Below, piece after piece: positions 8,543 through 18,149 of a stretch of 64,000 nt of DNA. Where the stretch lies: NCBI GenBank assembly GCA_046343015.1, contig JBKDOL010000121.1:62001-126000 (forward strand), read 5' to 3'. The notes under the pieces were generated by a model. That model was given only the letters and a program-made list of their open reading frames with translations. It was not told the origin of the DNA and made no database searches. The position numbers were made by a program, and so were the translations under genes. Origin of the DNA: BJ22 sp021298375. GTDB taxonomy: Bacteria; Planctomycetota; Planctomycetia; Pirellulales; Pirellulaceae. Every line of letters begins with the position of its first letter. Position 1 is the stretch's first letter.

Positions 8543-10297
8543 ATGCGCAAAGGAATCGCCGTATCCCCCGGAGTCGCCATCGGCACCGCTTACGTGATTC
8601 GCGAGATTTTCGTGAATCCCAACACCAAGCGGCTGGAAGGCTCCGAAATCACCGCCGAACTGGCCAGCTACGAGACGGCCCGCGACAAGACAGCGGCCGA
8701 TCTCCGCAGCCTGGAGAAGAAGGTTGCTGCCCAAGTCGGTCGCGAACAGGCGAACATTTTCGCGATTCACCAGCAGATCCTGCGGGATGGAGCGTTCACC
8801 AACAAGATCCGCAACTGGATTGTTCAGGAACAACTGACGGCCGACGCCGCTCTGCACCGCCTTCTCGGCGAATACACCGCCCTGTTTGCCAAAACCCGCG
8901 ACGAATACATCCGCCAACGTCTGGATGACATCCGCGATGTGATTGTGAGAATCTGCAGCCACCTGCTCGACGTGGCCAAGCTCGACCAGAACTCGCTCAA
9001 AGGTCCCCTGATTGTCGTGGCCGATGAACTTCTGCCGTCCCAAGCCGTGGCCCTGGGCGAAATCGAGGTACGTGGCATCGTGACTCAGGCCGGCAGTCAG
9101 ACCAGTCACGCGGCCATCATCGCCCGCAGCCGGGGCATCCCGGCAGTCTCGGGGGTGAAAGGAATCATCCGAGCGGTCAAAACGGGAGACACGATCGTCG
9201 TCGATGGTCGCGATGGCCATGTCGAGGTCAACCCGAACCCCGAAACCCTGGCGGCCTTCCGCAAGCTGGAACGGGAATTTTTTCACCTCAAAGATCAACT
9301 CGCTGAAAATCGCGACCTCCCCGCCCTCACTGCCGATGGCACGGAACTGCGCCTGCAGGCCAACATTAACGGTGTCAACGATGCTGCCGCGGCGCACGCC
9401 ATGGGCGCCTCGGGAGTCGGGCTGTACCGGACCGAGTATCTGTACCTGACCCACTCCGATGTGCCGGACGAAGACGAGCAGTACCGGACCTATCGCGAGA
9501 TTATCAACTCCAGCCCCAACCACAACGTCACCGTCAGAACACTCGATATCGGCGGCGACAAGACGGTCTCTTATCTCGGTCACGACCACCAGGAAGCAAA
9601 CCCTTTCATGGGTTGGCGAAGCATTCGAATTTCGTTTGAGCATCCCGAGTTCTTCAACACTCAAATCCGGGCGATCCTCCGCGCCGCAGCCGACTTTCCC
9701 AACGGCAATGTCCGAATCATGTTCCCGATGGTGACCACCGTGGAAGAGATTCGGAAGCTGCGAGCCTTTGTCCGCAAAGCCTACAAGGCCCTTTTGGCCC
9801 AAAAGCTGAAAGTGCGAGAGATTCCCCTGGGGATGATGCTCGAAGTCCCCGCTGCGGCGATCTCCATCGACAATATGCTGGAACTGGTCGACTTCGTTTC
9901 CATCGGCTCGAATGACCTGGTCCAATACCTGATGGCGGCCGATCGCGACAATCCCAAGGTCAGCCACCTTTGCGAACCGCTCGCCCCACCAGTCCTGACC
10001 CTGCTGCATAACGTGATTGGCGCCTGCAATCGGGCCAACGTTCCGGTCACGCTCTGCGGTGAAATGGCTGGACATCCCAAGGCGTTTCTCCTGCTTCTGG
10101 GGATGGGCCTGCGGCGGTTCAGCATGAGCCCCGCCTTCATTCCCTCGATTAAGCAACTGGCCAGCCAGGTCACCATCGCCGAATCAGAGCAGATCCTGCA
10201 GTCCGCCCTGAAGCTCAAAGAAACAGCCCAAGTCAAGAAGTACATGGCCCGGCAAGTGGAACAGCTTGCTCCCAATCTGGCACTGCTGGATATCTGA
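8543..10297 (+). CDS. ptsP: Phosphoenolpyruvate-protein phosphotransferase (enzyme I)
   Basis: Transfers phosphate from PEP to HPr, the entry step of the phosphotransferase system. The 584-residue protein has the swivelling domain with active-site His189 in AGSQTSHAAIIARS and the PEP-utilising TIM barrel (LYRTEYLYL, MMLEVPAA, SIGSNDLVQYLMAADR, LCGEMAGHP with the C-terminal active-site Cys). The ATG at 8543 gives the canonical MRKGIAVSPGVAIG start; the open frame extends further upstream without similarity. No HPr or enzyme II gene lies next to it, so it may act in regulatory signalling rather than sugar uptake (inference). The generic ptsI symbol would fit equally. Confidence 0.95.
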   Translation: MRKGIAVSPGVAIGTAYVIREIFVNPNTKRLEGSEITAELASYETARDKTAADLRSLEKKVAAQVGREQANIFAIHQQILRDGAFTNKIRNWIVQEQLTADAALHRLLGEYTALFAKTRDEYIRQRLDDIRDVIVRICSHLLDVAKLDQNSLKGPLIVVADELLPSQAVALGEIEVRGIVTQAGSQTSHAAIIARSRGIPAVSGVKGIIRAVKTGDTIVVDGRDGHVEVNPNPETLAAFRKLEREFFHLKDQLAENRDLPALTADGTELRLQANINGVNDAAAAHAMGASGVGLYRTEYLYLTHSDVPDEDEQYRTYREIINSSPNHNVTVRTLDIGGDKTVSYLGHDHQEANPFMGWRSIRISFEHPEFFNTQIRAILRAAADFPNGNVRIMFPMVTTVEEIRKLRAFVRKAYKALLAQKLKVREIPLGMMLEVPAAAISIDNMLELVDFVSIGSNDLVQYLMAADRDNPKVSHLCEPLAPPVLTLLHNVIGACNRANVPVTLCGEMAGHPKAFLLLLGMGLRRFSMSPAFIPSIKQLASQVTIAESEQILQSALKLKETAQVKKYMARQVEQLAPNLALLDI

Positions 10298-10323
10298 ACC
10301 GCTGGCCATCTGAACCGCTGAGG
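10292..10323. repeat. 16-bp tandem duplication across the ptsP stop codon
   Basis: atctgaaccgctggcc at 10292-10307 is followed by atctgaaccgctgagg at 10308-10323. The first copy includes the ptsP stop TGA, so the duplication reproduced the stop. Confidence 0.85.
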
Positions 10324-10444
10324 CTACTGAAATTTCGCGGCCGGGGCTGCGGCCAGTTTTGAGCCTAATCGCCCGCAGTAGCCCAGCCCTCACCACCCAA
10401 CCTGGCTCTTCCGCGCCTTCCGGTATCGGGCTTTTTTTGATGCC

Positions 10445-10472
10445 CCGCCGAAGCCGCAAAGTCTTTCGGCGG
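10445..10472 (+). terminator. GC-rich hairpin downstream of ptsP
   Basis: A 9-bp inverted repeat, ccgccgaag then ctttcggcgg, with a short loop. There is no T-run directly after it, so a terminator role is uncertain. Confidence 0.35.
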
Positions 10473-10571
10473 ACTTCCACTTCAAATTGTTGATTTCTGT
10501 CAACTCCAACCGTATTCTACCCAATTGGAAGTACCCTCTTACCTTTTGCCTGTTCGTCACGCGAGCGAGCC

Positions 10572-12704
10572 ATGCCCTCTGTTCCCCCCTATCGCAATCC
10601 AGCCCAATTCAAAAAGCAAAAACAGAACAGCTCTTTACCAACCGGCGCGATTATCGGCGGTTTGCTCGGCATTTTGCTGCTGGGTGGTGGAGGCGCAGCC
10701 GCCTGGTTCCTCTTCCGCTCAGCACCTGAGAAGCAACGCGCGGAAGTCGCCAACGAGGTCGCCTCCACAGCGGAATCAAATACAGCGGAATCAACTACAG
10801 CGGAATCAACTACAGCGGAATCAAATACAGCGGAATCAACTACTCCATTCAAAGACGAGCCCGCTGCAGCCGCCAATGCCAGCGCCGCTCCACCGAAGAA
10901 CCTTGGTTCGGATCACGCGGCAAGCTCAAGCGGCAAACCGAGCCCCTTTGAAAAACCGGGGACCGCGGAGCAGCTTCGCGCCCAGGTTAACGCGGCCTCA
11001 AAAGGTGGTCTCGGGCCACTGCCAGCTCAACTCAAATCAGCGGGAATGCAACGCCTCTCGGATTCGGCTTCGGCAAGTCTTCAGTACCGGCTCCAGCCCA
11101 ACGTTGATTATGGCGTCAGCTTTTCTGTTGAGTTGATTACGCCGACGGGAACCCAGGTAACAAAGGGGCGCACCGTTTATCGGCTGGTCGATGAAAACCC
11201 GCAGACGCTTCTGAACAGCAACGCCGGTGCGCTGGAGGAGGATTACGAGGCGGGGAACTCGACTGGAACCGGGTTTGCCATTCATCCCGATGGGCTGTTG
11301 GTGACCTGTGCTCATGTCGTCGAGGACGCTCATCAGCTGAGTGTGGTGATCAATGGCCGAGATATTCCCGGTCAGGTTGTGGCAATCGATTCGCAAAACG
11401 ACTTGGCTCTGGTCCGAATTGAATATGAATTCAAGCAGATCATCGGCCTGAATGATGAATTGCCTGAATTGGGAGTGACTTGCCGGGCGATTGGCTTTCC
11501 GCTGGCCGGCGACATGCTGGGGGAGAAAGTCAAGATGTCAACCGGCACGATTGTCGGCGACGACATTCGAATGAATGAACGCCGTTTGCAAATCGACGCA
11601 ACCGTCAATCCCGGGAACAGCGGTGGACCGGTGGTCGGTGACCATGGCGAACTTTTCGGCGTGGCCGACTCGATCATGGTCATGGAGCAGACGCAGGATG
11701 TTTCATTTGCAGTTCCGGTGGATGTCGTCGCCCGGATGCTGCAGCGGGCTCGAGCGCCGTATGCAACCAGTCATTTCGGGAAAGACGTCAACGACCCTCG
11801 GGTGGTCAAGACTTACAAGGATGCCACCAACTGCGCTTTTCTGATCAGGGTCAACAACAAGGCCAAAGGCCCCGAGCCCAAAGACTTGATGGTACTCTCA
11901 TTCGACTGCGCAATGGACGGCAATGGTTCGAAGCAATCACTGCAGCAGGGCCGTGTCGTCATCGACCGCTCGGGAAGGGTGTACTTCAGTTCGAATTCCC
12001 CCTCATTGCCGATGTTTCTCAACCGGGCCGGAACCATCGGTTTTGACCGTTATCCGGATGGACCCCAGACAAGTTGGAAATCGATCGATGCCTCCATGGT
12101 ATCGGTCAACATTCCGAATCGGGGCAATCAAGCCGATGACAACCCCTTTGGAATGCTCGGCACCGATGTCTTTTCCCCTGGCTTTCGCCGACCGGGCGGG
12201 GGGCTACCCGTCCCACCTTCTCGCCCTCCCGGCCCAGCGAGCGAAGTGCCTCAAGAAATGCTGGTCATGAAGATTCAGGCCTGCAAACTCGAAGGCGATC
12301 GCGACTCGACGACTGAATTCGCCCTGATCGGCGCAGACCCCCTCCAGTCTGCGCCTCAACTGGTGGTCAATGGCAAAGGCAAGTCGACACTAGATCCCCA
12401 ATCGGGTTTCGCAAAAATGGCAACCATGAGCGGCGACTTCACCAGTGCCCTGGGAGGCCGCAGTCAGCGGGGACGACTGCGGATGACCTACGGCTATATG
12501 ACCGAGGCTGAAATGAAAGCCGAAGAAGCCGCGGAAGCCGCACGACAACGGGAACTCGAAGCGAAAGCCAAAGCCGAGGCGGAGGCCCGCCGAATCGCCG
12601 CTGAAAAGGCGGAAGCCGAGCGACTCAAAAAATTGTCGGAAGAGGTCAAGCGACGAGACACCAAATTGACCAAGTCGCTCGACCAATTCGATCCTGACAA
12701 GTAA
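10572..12704 (+). CDS. Membrane-anchored trypsin-like serine protease (HtrA-type catalytic domain)
   Basis: 710-residue protein. After a short cytoplasmic tail there is one membrane segment (about 25-48, GGLLGILLLGGGG), then a Thr/Ser/Ala linker encoded by a 15-bp tandem repeat (residues 66-91). A trypsin-fold protease domain spans about 225-390 with the full triad His247 (VTCAHVV), Asp277 (NDLALV) and Ser349 (NPGNSGGPVV). I see no PDZ domain, unlike classical DegP/HtrA. The C-terminal 300 residues have no recognised domain and end in a charged coiled coil (about 635-700, Glu/Ala/Lys-rich). The topology suggests a periplasmic protease tethered to the inner membrane. Substrate unknown. A secreted propeller-like gene follows after 72 bp. 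Confidence 0.88.
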   Translation: MPSVPPYRNPAQFKKQKQNSSLPTGAIIGGLLGILLLGGGGAAAWFLFRSAPEKQRAEVANEVASTAESNTAESTTAESTTAESNTAESTTPFKDEPAAAANASAAPPKNLGSDHAASSSGKPSPFEKPGTAEQLRAQVNAASKGGLGPLPAQLKSAGMQRLSDSASASLQYRLQPNVDYGVSFSVELITPTGTQVTKGRTVYRLVDENPQTLLNSNAGALEEDYEAGNSTGTGFAIHPDGLLVTCAHVVEDAHQLSVVINGRDIPGQVVAIDSQNDLALVRIEYEFKQIIGLNDELPELGVTCRAIGFPLAGDMLGEKVKMSTGTIVGDDIRMNERRLQIDATVNPGNSGGPVVGDHGELFGVADSIMVMEQTQDVSFAVPVDVVARMLQRARAPYATSHFGKDVNDPRVVKTYKDATNCAFLIRVNNKAKGPEPKDLMVLSFDCAMDGNGSKQSLQQGRVVIDRSGRVYFSSNSPSLPMFLNRAGTIGFDRYPDGPQTSWKSIDASMVSVNIPNRGNQADDNPFGMLGTDVFSPGFRRPGGGLPVPPSRPPGPASEVPQEMLVMKIQACKLEGDRDSTTEFALIGADPLQSAPQLVVNGKGKSTLDPQSGFAKMATMSGDFTSALGGRSQRGRLRMTYGYMTEAEMKAEEAAEAARQRELEAKAKAEAEARRIAAEKAEAERLKKLSEEVKRRDTKLTKSLDQFDPDK
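10767..10841. repeat. 15-bp in-frame tandem repeat, five copies, inside the protease gene
   Basis: Units acagcggaatcaaat or acagcggaatcaact repeat exactly every 15 bp from 10767 to 10841. They encode repeats of Thr-Ala-Glu-Ser in the linker between membrane anchor and protease domain. Copy number is a multiple of 3 bp, so changes keep the frame. Confidence 0.95.
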
Positions 12705-12776
12705 ACGCCGCTTCCCCCTCCTCGCGACTTTCGGACCGCGACGCCAACTCAACTTGCCTTCTTGGGACACCAATCC

Positions 12777-13958
12777 ATGCTCCCGTTCAAAGCCTACCGA
12801 ACTGGTCTCGCCTCAGTCTTCATCCTGCTGTTTGCCGGAAACCCTGGACCCGCCACTGCGCAGTACTCCGGCCCTCCGAAAATCGTTCAGCGGGAACGCA
12901 ACGACTTTGTTGGCGCGAAATGGGCTTTGGCCCGGCGCGGGAACCTGCTGATTACCTCCTCCCGCGAGGGTACCGAGGCCCATGTCTGGAGCGGCGGCAA
13001 ATTCAACTCTGTCAACCGGAGTATCGACAAGCCAGCCAACGATTTCGTTCACTTCGCCAGCGAGGCCGACTTGCTGCTGATCGGTTCCTCCGCCGGAATC
13101 GCCCAACATCAGCGACTGATGAAGGGCAAGGCACCTTTGCCGGGACTAACTCCACCTGCCGATGCGATGTTTCCGGGGGATGTCCCCGAGTCGATGAGAA
13201 AGTCGATGGAAAAGGCTCTCAAGTCGCGCCCCTCGGCGAAAAAGGACCCGCTCGAACTCCGGATGTTTGCCAACCCCGATAAGACGACACTCCGCCGATT
13301 CGGCTCAATTGAACTGCAGCCGACAACAAATTGGCTGACCGTCGCAGGAGACGCAACGAAAGTCGTCTTGTATGACGGCGGAGCGAATACTCTGGAAATC
13401 GTCCGTGTCGCAGAGGGCTTCAATACACCATCCCAGCGCTGGAAGGATGTGCTCTATCCAACGCAACTTCACGACATGACCCTTTCTGCCAAAGGAGGGC
13501 ATTTGTTGGTGGCTCAGGAGTTGCGGCTCTCCCTGATCGATACTGATTCGGGAACACTGATTCAAGCCATGCCGATTCCGGAGAACTGGCGACAACTGCG
13601 ATTCTCCTACGGCGGAAGGTATCTCGTTGCCAAGCAAATTTCCGAAGACCAAGTTTCCGAAAACAAGGCTACGGCGATCGTCATGGAGGTCACCTCTGGC
13701 CGTATTCTCGAATTCCCAATCGACGCTGCTGACCTGGTGCACGTGACGCCCGACGGCCAATGGCTGGTTCGAATCAACTCCAGCGAACTGGAGTTTACGA
13801 AACTGGCCAACCGGAATGAGAAGTACTCCGAACTGCTGCACGATGATTGCAATCGGAATTGCGATATCGTGTTTGCCGCGGATGCCGGAAGGGCTGTCAT
13901 TTGGTCCGACGAACCGGCTCGAATCTATGTCGCCCAGTTCCCCTTCAACTCCAAGTGA
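12777..13958 (+). CDS. Secreted beta-propeller-like protein, function unknown
   Basis: 393-residue protein with an N-terminal signal peptide (TGLASVFILLFAGNPGPATAQ, cleavage expected near residue 30). The body has repeating short strands of the WD40/YVTN style (HVWSGGKFNSV, DMTLSAKGGHLLVAQELRLSLIDT, LVHVTPDGQWLVRI), suggesting a propeller of WD-like blades, though no blade is a strong match. It follows the trypsin-like protease after 72 bp on the same strand and may be co-transcribed. The ATG at 12777 was preferred to the in-frame TTG at 12762. No catalytic motif seen. Confidence 0.7.
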   Translation: MLPFKAYRTGLASVFILLFAGNPGPATAQYSGPPKIVQRERNDFVGAKWALARRGNLLITSSREGTEAHVWSGGKFNSVNRSIDKPANDFVHFASEADLLLIGSSAGIAQHQRLMKGKAPLPGLTPPADAMFPGDVPESMRKSMEKALKSRPSAKKDPLELRMFANPDKTTLRRFGSIELQPTTNWLTVAGDATKVVLYDGGANTLEIVRVAEGFNTPSQRWKDVLYPTQLHDMTLSAKGGHLLVAQELRLSLIDTDSGTLIQAMPIPENWRQLRFSYGGRYLVAKQISEDQVSENKATAIVMEVTSGRILEFPIDAADLVHVTPDGQWLVRINSSELEFTKLANRNEKYSELLHDDCNRNCDIVFAADAGRAVIWSDEPARIYVAQFPFNSK

Positions 13959-14183
13959 TGCCCTTTGGTGCAGGCCCATCACTTTTTCAAGCCTTGCTCA
14001 ACTCCCTGGTTTGCTGCCGGAATATGTGCCCCCGGAGTCCCCGGTCGGCTCCATCCATTTTGCCCGAGCCATTTTGCCGGGGCCGTGTAGAATGGCAGAC
14101 AGAACGAAAACCGCTGCGCCCCATCAATTGGACCTCAACTCCATGGGGGCAGACCACGCCCCCGCTCACTTCCGAGATCTCAA

Positions 14184-14957
14184 ATGTTCTTTCCGATCAG
14201 CGATGACGACCGGCATATTGACTCGCCCGCCTGGGTTACCTGGACTTTGCTCGCCCTCAACATTCTGCTGTTTCTTGTCCAAGTCTCCAATCCGGACTTC
14301 ACGTATGGCTGGAGCGTGATTCCCAAAGAGATCACCACGGGAGTGGACATCACGACGCCGCAATCGGTTTCGATTCCCGGGGAAGGGACGGTCGAGATTC
14401 CGCAAGCTCCCGGGCCGCCGATTATCTGGCTGACACTGCTCAGTTCGATGTTCATGCATGGCGGCATCGGTCACCTCGCCGGGAACATGCTCTACCTGTG
14501 GATCTTCGGCAACAATGTCGAGCACCGCTTCGGGCATCTCTGGTTTCTGATTTTCTATCTCGCCGCCGGTCTGGTCGGGAGCATCGCCCAAGTGCTGCTG
14601 ATCCCCGAAAGCATAATCCCCAACCTCGGCGCCTCCGGCGCCATCGCCGGCGTGATGGGCGCCTACCTCGTGCTCTTTCCTCGCAACCGCGTCAACGCCG
14701 TCTTCCTTTACCACATCGTCGCGGTCCCCGCGCTGGTCGTGCTGGGGATGTGGATCGTGATGCAACTGTTCAGCACCGTCGGCTCGATTGCCTCCACGTC
14801 CGTGGAAAGCGGCGGCGTGGCCTACCTGGCGCACGTCGGAGGCTTTCTCGCCGGCGTGCTCGCCGCCCTCCCCTACCGGCTCAGCCTGCAAGCCGAACCC
14901 GACTCGATGCTGCGGCGGCAGTATGCCCGCGACCCGGATGCCAAGAGGTTGTGGTAA
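14184..14957 (+). CDS. Rhomboid-family intramembrane serine protease
   Basis: 257-residue polytopic membrane protease. Catalytic Ser151 lies in LGASGAIAGV and His217 in LAHVGG, forming the rhomboid dyad. The conserved HxxxN-type element (HLAGNMLY) precedes them. About six hydrophobic segments are visible, with a hydrophilic loop between the first and second (residues 40-80), as in planctomycete and cyanobacterial rhomboids. The start ATG at 14184 gives MFFPISDDD, a typical opening for this subgroup. A second rhomboid of different architecture lies at 46587-47597. Substrates unknown. Confidence 0.92.
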   Translation: MFFPISDDDRHIDSPAWVTWTLLALNILLFLVQVSNPDFTYGWSVIPKEITTGVDITTPQSVSIPGEGTVEIPQAPGPPIIWLTLLSSMFMHGGIGHLAGNMLYLWIFGNNVEHRFGHLWFLIFYLAAGLVGSIAQVLLIPESIIPNLGASGAIAGVMGAYLVLFPRNRVNAVFLYHIVAVPALVVLGMWIVMQLFSTVGSIASTSVESGGVAYLAHVGGFLAGVLAALPYRLSLQAEPDSMLRRQYARDPDAKRLW

Positions 14958-15057
14958 ACGAGGGTTCGCAAGCCGCTCCCTCGGCAGGACCGCGGACCCA
15001 AGAAAACTCAAAACTGCACAGCGCTGTCCAAATTGGTTCGTGCTTCTGTAGCCCAAC

Positions 15058-15094
15058 AAAAAAAGGAGAGGACGAGTAATCACTCGCCCTCTCC
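15058..15094 (-). terminator. Intrinsic terminator of trxA
   Basis: On the minus strand a long hairpin (15065-15094; arms ggagagggcgagt and actcgtcctctcc) is followed by seven T. It lies about 80 bp past the trxA stop. Confidence 0.85.
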
Positions 15095-15175
15095 ACTGAA
15101 CTTGTTATTCTGTCCAGACTGACGGCACGGCAAGACTACAGCCTGCAACGCTGAACCAAATCTGCCGCGGCCGAA

Positions 15176-15502
15176 TCAGGCAATCGCGCCGCGGTGCCGG
15201 TCGAGCATCGCCTGGAGTTGGCTCTTGGGAACCGCACCCAAGACCGAGTCCACCACTTTCCCATCCTTGAACACGGCGATGAACGGGATGCTCTGGACGT
15301 TGTAGCGCATCGCCAAGTCCTGATTGGAGTCGACGTCGACTTTGCCAATCTTCAGGTCGCTGTTTTCACGAGCCAACTCGTCAATCACGGGTCCGATTCG
15401 CTTGCAGGGGCCACACCAAGCTGCCCAGAAATCGACCAACACGGGGCCATTGGCCTGCAACACTTCGGACTGGAAATTCGAGCTGTTAAACTCCAAAGCC
15501 AT
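15176..15502 (-). CDS. trxA: Thioredoxin
   Basis: Cytoplasmic protein disulfide reductase of 108 residues, the usual length. The active site WCGPC has Cys30 and Cys33 (DFWAAWCGPCKRIGP), and the cis-proline loop reads SIPFIAVFKDG. The ATG at 15502 has gggag 8 bases upstream, which decides it over the in-frame ATG at 15517. It lies downstream of fusA on the same strand but 434 bp away, so it probably has its own promoter; an intrinsic terminator follows. Confidence 0.95.
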   Translation of the reverse strand: MALEFNSSNFQSEVLQANGPVLVDFWAAWCGPCKRIGPVIDELARENSDLKIGKVDVDSNQDLAMRYNVQSIPFIAVFKDGKVVDSVLGAVPKSQLQAMLDRHRGAIA

Positions 15503-15936
15503 TTCACTTTCTCCCAATTCGTTTGTCTCCCCGCTGCGGGGATGAATCTCGTCGTTGAATCACTGCCGGGCTCACATCCGGCCAGCAGCCAAACTGCCAA
15601 CTTGCTGTGAGCGACCACTGAGCATCGCAAGTGACGTTCCGAATTATCGGCCGACCGGGGAATTCCTGCAATCACCGGGGCAAAACGGCTCAATTCCCGC
15701 CAATTCACCAGCGTTCACAACAGCGGACAGTTGTTTGGCGGCCCCGCTCTGCCCTGCGGTTCCCGGAATTAGCCTGCCAATCTGACGGGCCTGAACGCAG
15801 AGCTCAAACTCCAACCGGCCTCCTAGACGGCTTCCTTGGGAGCACTCGTTCGGCTGCGTTGGCGTTGGCGTTCGCTTGCGACCGACCATCGCCCGCTCCG
15901 GGAAACAAGCCTGGGCCCCAGCTCCTGACTCGGCGG
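15503..15936. other. Gene-free gap between fusA and trxA
   Basis: 434 bp. Open frames here are unsupported on both strands. I see no RNA gene or clear promoter. Confidence 0.6.
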
Positions 15937-18018
15937 TCACATCGCAAATCCCTGAGCCACTTCGGCGGGAGCGACCTCGTAAGCAAACGGCTCCATGGAG
16001 CTTCCCGCCCGGCCTTGGCTGAGGCTGCGCATCGCATTGGAATACCCGAACAACTCGGCCAGCGGTGTCTGCGACTCGATGACCGTGATCCCATTGAACG
16101 ACTCGGTCTTGGAAATCCTGCCGCGACGCTGGGCAATGTCCCCGACAAATTCGCCGTAGAAGTCGTCCGGTGTCGTGATGGTCAATTTCATGACCGGTTC
16201 CAACAGGACTGGGTCTGCCGATGTCAGCGCCTGCTCGAAAGCCTGTGCGGCGGCAATTGTCATCGCGATTGGCGTGGTCTGTTCGTTGACCTCGGCACCG
16301 GTGATCGTGACCCGAATCTTGGTCAGCGGGAAGCTGCCGATCGGACCGCCGCCCTGGCCCCGGGCCCGCAACTCATCCATGACCGCTTGGTGCCATTCCG
16401 GGGTCAAAAGCTCTGGTGGCAAGCGATTGAATATCTGCAATTGCTGGTCGCTGTTTGGATTGGGCTCGACCTTCAGCGTCAGTTTCGCAAACAACTGCTG
16501 CCCATTGACCAGGCGATGGCACTCGCCTGTCACCTCCACCTGGCGGCTGATCGTCTCGCGGTAAGACACCCGGGGCTTGTGGACTTTGACATTCAGATTG
16601 AAGTCTCGGAGCAGACGGTTGCGAATCACCTCCAAGTGCAGTTCGCCCATCCCCGCGATCAGCGTCTGACCGGTTTCCGAGTTCTCCTGAGCGCGGAAGG
16701 TCGGGTCCTGACGTTTGAGCATCTCGAGGACTTCGGCCAGTTTCGTCCGGTCAGCGGTCGTTTCGGGTTCGATCGCCATCTCGATCACGGTCTGCGGAAA
16801 CTCGATTTTCTCCAGCAGAATTGGAGCCTTGGCATCGCACAGCGTATCGCCGGTCACGGCCTCCCGAGGCCCAATCACTCCGACAATTTCGCCTGGCCCG
16901 ACCGCTTCGATTTGTCCGTCTTTTTCCTTGCGTGTCGCATGAATCTGCCAGAGCTGCGCGATGTTCTCCTTCTTGCCATTGCTGGGGCAGAAAGCGCGCG
17001 TGTTTTGTTTCAGTTCGCCGGAGTAAACCCGCACCCAGTAAAAATCCCCCGTCTTCGCCGGCAGAATCTTGAAGACCAAGCCACAAAACGGTTCCTTGGC
17101 GTCTGGCTTGCGAATCTCAAGCTTGTCCGGCTTGTCTGGGTCGCTTCCTTGAACTGGCGGACGATCAATTGGGCTCGGCAAATAAGCCTGGACCGCATCC
17201 AAAACTCCCTGAACCCCAATTCCGTGCAGGGCCGAGCCGCAAATCACGGGCTGAATTTGCCGAGCCAAGGTTGCCTGGCGAATCGTGCGGCGAACGAGGT
17301 CCTCGGGAATCGGCTGCTCCGCCAAAGCGAGTTCGGTCATCTCATCGCTGAACTCGTAGAGAGTCTCCAGCAACTGGGCCCGATTGAACTCGGCGACATC
17401 CTGCCAATCCTCAGGGATCGGACGCTCGGTAATCGTGCGGCCCTCGTCGGCGTAAGTCAGCATCCGCATCCCGATCAGGTCGATCACGCCGCGAAACGGA
17501 TTGGCGGTATGAGCCGGTCCCTCGCCGACCGGAATGGTGATCGGAACGGGATTTCCGTTGAGCCGCTGGCGAATCTCACCCAGTACCCGCTCGAATTCAG
17601 CCCCCTCCCGGTCAAGCTTGTTGATGAAGGCAATTCGCGGGACCTGATATTTGTTGGCTTGTCGCCACACGGTCTCACTTTGGGCCTCGACCCCTTCGCG
17701 CGCACTGAAGACGACCACCGCTCCGTCGAGGACTCGCAGACTCCGCTCGACTTCAGCGGTAAAGTCCACGTGCCCCGGCGTGTCGAGCAGGTTGACGTGG
17801 ATATCCTTCCAATCGAAGGTCACGCAGGCCGCGTAGATCGTAATGCCGCGTTCCTGTTCCTCGGGATCGTCGTCGGTGGTCGTGGTTCCCTTGTCGACCA
17901 TACCCACGCGATGCTTGGCTCCGCTAAGGAACAGCATCCGCTCGGTCACGGTCGTTTTGCCGGCATCGATGTGAGCGATGATGCCGATATTTCTCAGGTT
18001 TTGAATTTTTCGCGACAT
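15937..18018 (-). CDS. fusA: Elongation factor G
   Basis: GTPase that drives ribosomal translocation. The 693-residue protein has the P-loop AHIDAGKTT, DTPGHVDF and NKLD in domain I, followed by domains II-V ending in EVAPAEVAQGFAM. Length and motifs fit housekeeping EF-G. It follows rpsL and rpsG as in the str operon, but a strong terminator at 18100-18132 separates it from rpsG. No second tuf or rpsJ follows it here. Confidence 0.96.
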   Translation of the reverse strand: MSRKIQNLRNIGIIAHIDAGKTTVTERMLFLSGAKHRVGMVDKGTTTTDDDPEEQERGITIYAACVTFDWKDIHVNLLDTPGHVDFTAEVERSLRVLDGAVVVFSAREGVEAQSETVWRQANKYQVPRIAFINKLDREGAEFERVLGEIRQRLNGNPVPITIPVGEGPAHTANPFRGVIDLIGMRMLTYADEGRTITERPIPEDWQDVAEFNRAQLLETLYEFSDEMTELALAEQPIPEDLVRRTIRQATLARQIQPVICGSALHGIGVQGVLDAVQAYLPSPIDRPPVQGSDPDKPDKLEIRKPDAKEPFCGLVFKILPAKTGDFYWVRVYSGELKQNTRAFCPSNGKKENIAQLWQIHATRKEKDGQIEAVGPGEIVGVIGPREAVTGDTLCDAKAPILLEKIEFPQTVIEMAIEPETTADRTKLAEVLEMLKRQDPTFRAQENSETGQTLIAGMGELHLEVIRNRLLRDFNLNVKVHKPRVSYRETISRQVEVTGECHRLVNGQQLFAKLTLKVEPNPNSDQQLQIFNRLPPELLTPEWHQAVMDELRARGQGGGPIGSFPLTKIRVTITGAEVNEQTTPIAMTIAAAQAFEQALTSADPVLLEPVMKLTITTPDDFYGEFVGDIAQRRGRISKTESFNGITVIESQTPLAELFGYSNAMRSLSQGRAGSSMEPFAYEVAPAEVAQGFAM

Positions 18019-18099
18019 GCATTCACCGTTGGGCTGCCGGCGCTCCGGCCTTCAGAACACGACCAGCCAAAAGCTCAGCTCGAAAAAAGCTCAGCGCAT

Positions 18100-18132
18100 A
18101 AAAAAACCGTCTTGTCATTCGACAAAACGGTT
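18100..18132 (-). terminator. Intrinsic terminator between rpsG and fusA
   Basis: On the minus strand the hairpin aaccgttttgtc, loop gaat, gacaagacggtt (18105-18132) is followed by a run of T (18100-18106). It sits 18 bp past the rpsG stop and should end the rpsL-rpsG transcript. Confidence 0.85.
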
Positions 18133-18149
18133 GAGTCTGTTTTGGTTGC

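Noticed and set aside
8312..10156. 614-codon open frame antisense to ptsP
   Set aside because: ptsP has all catalytic motifs; the opposite frame has none.
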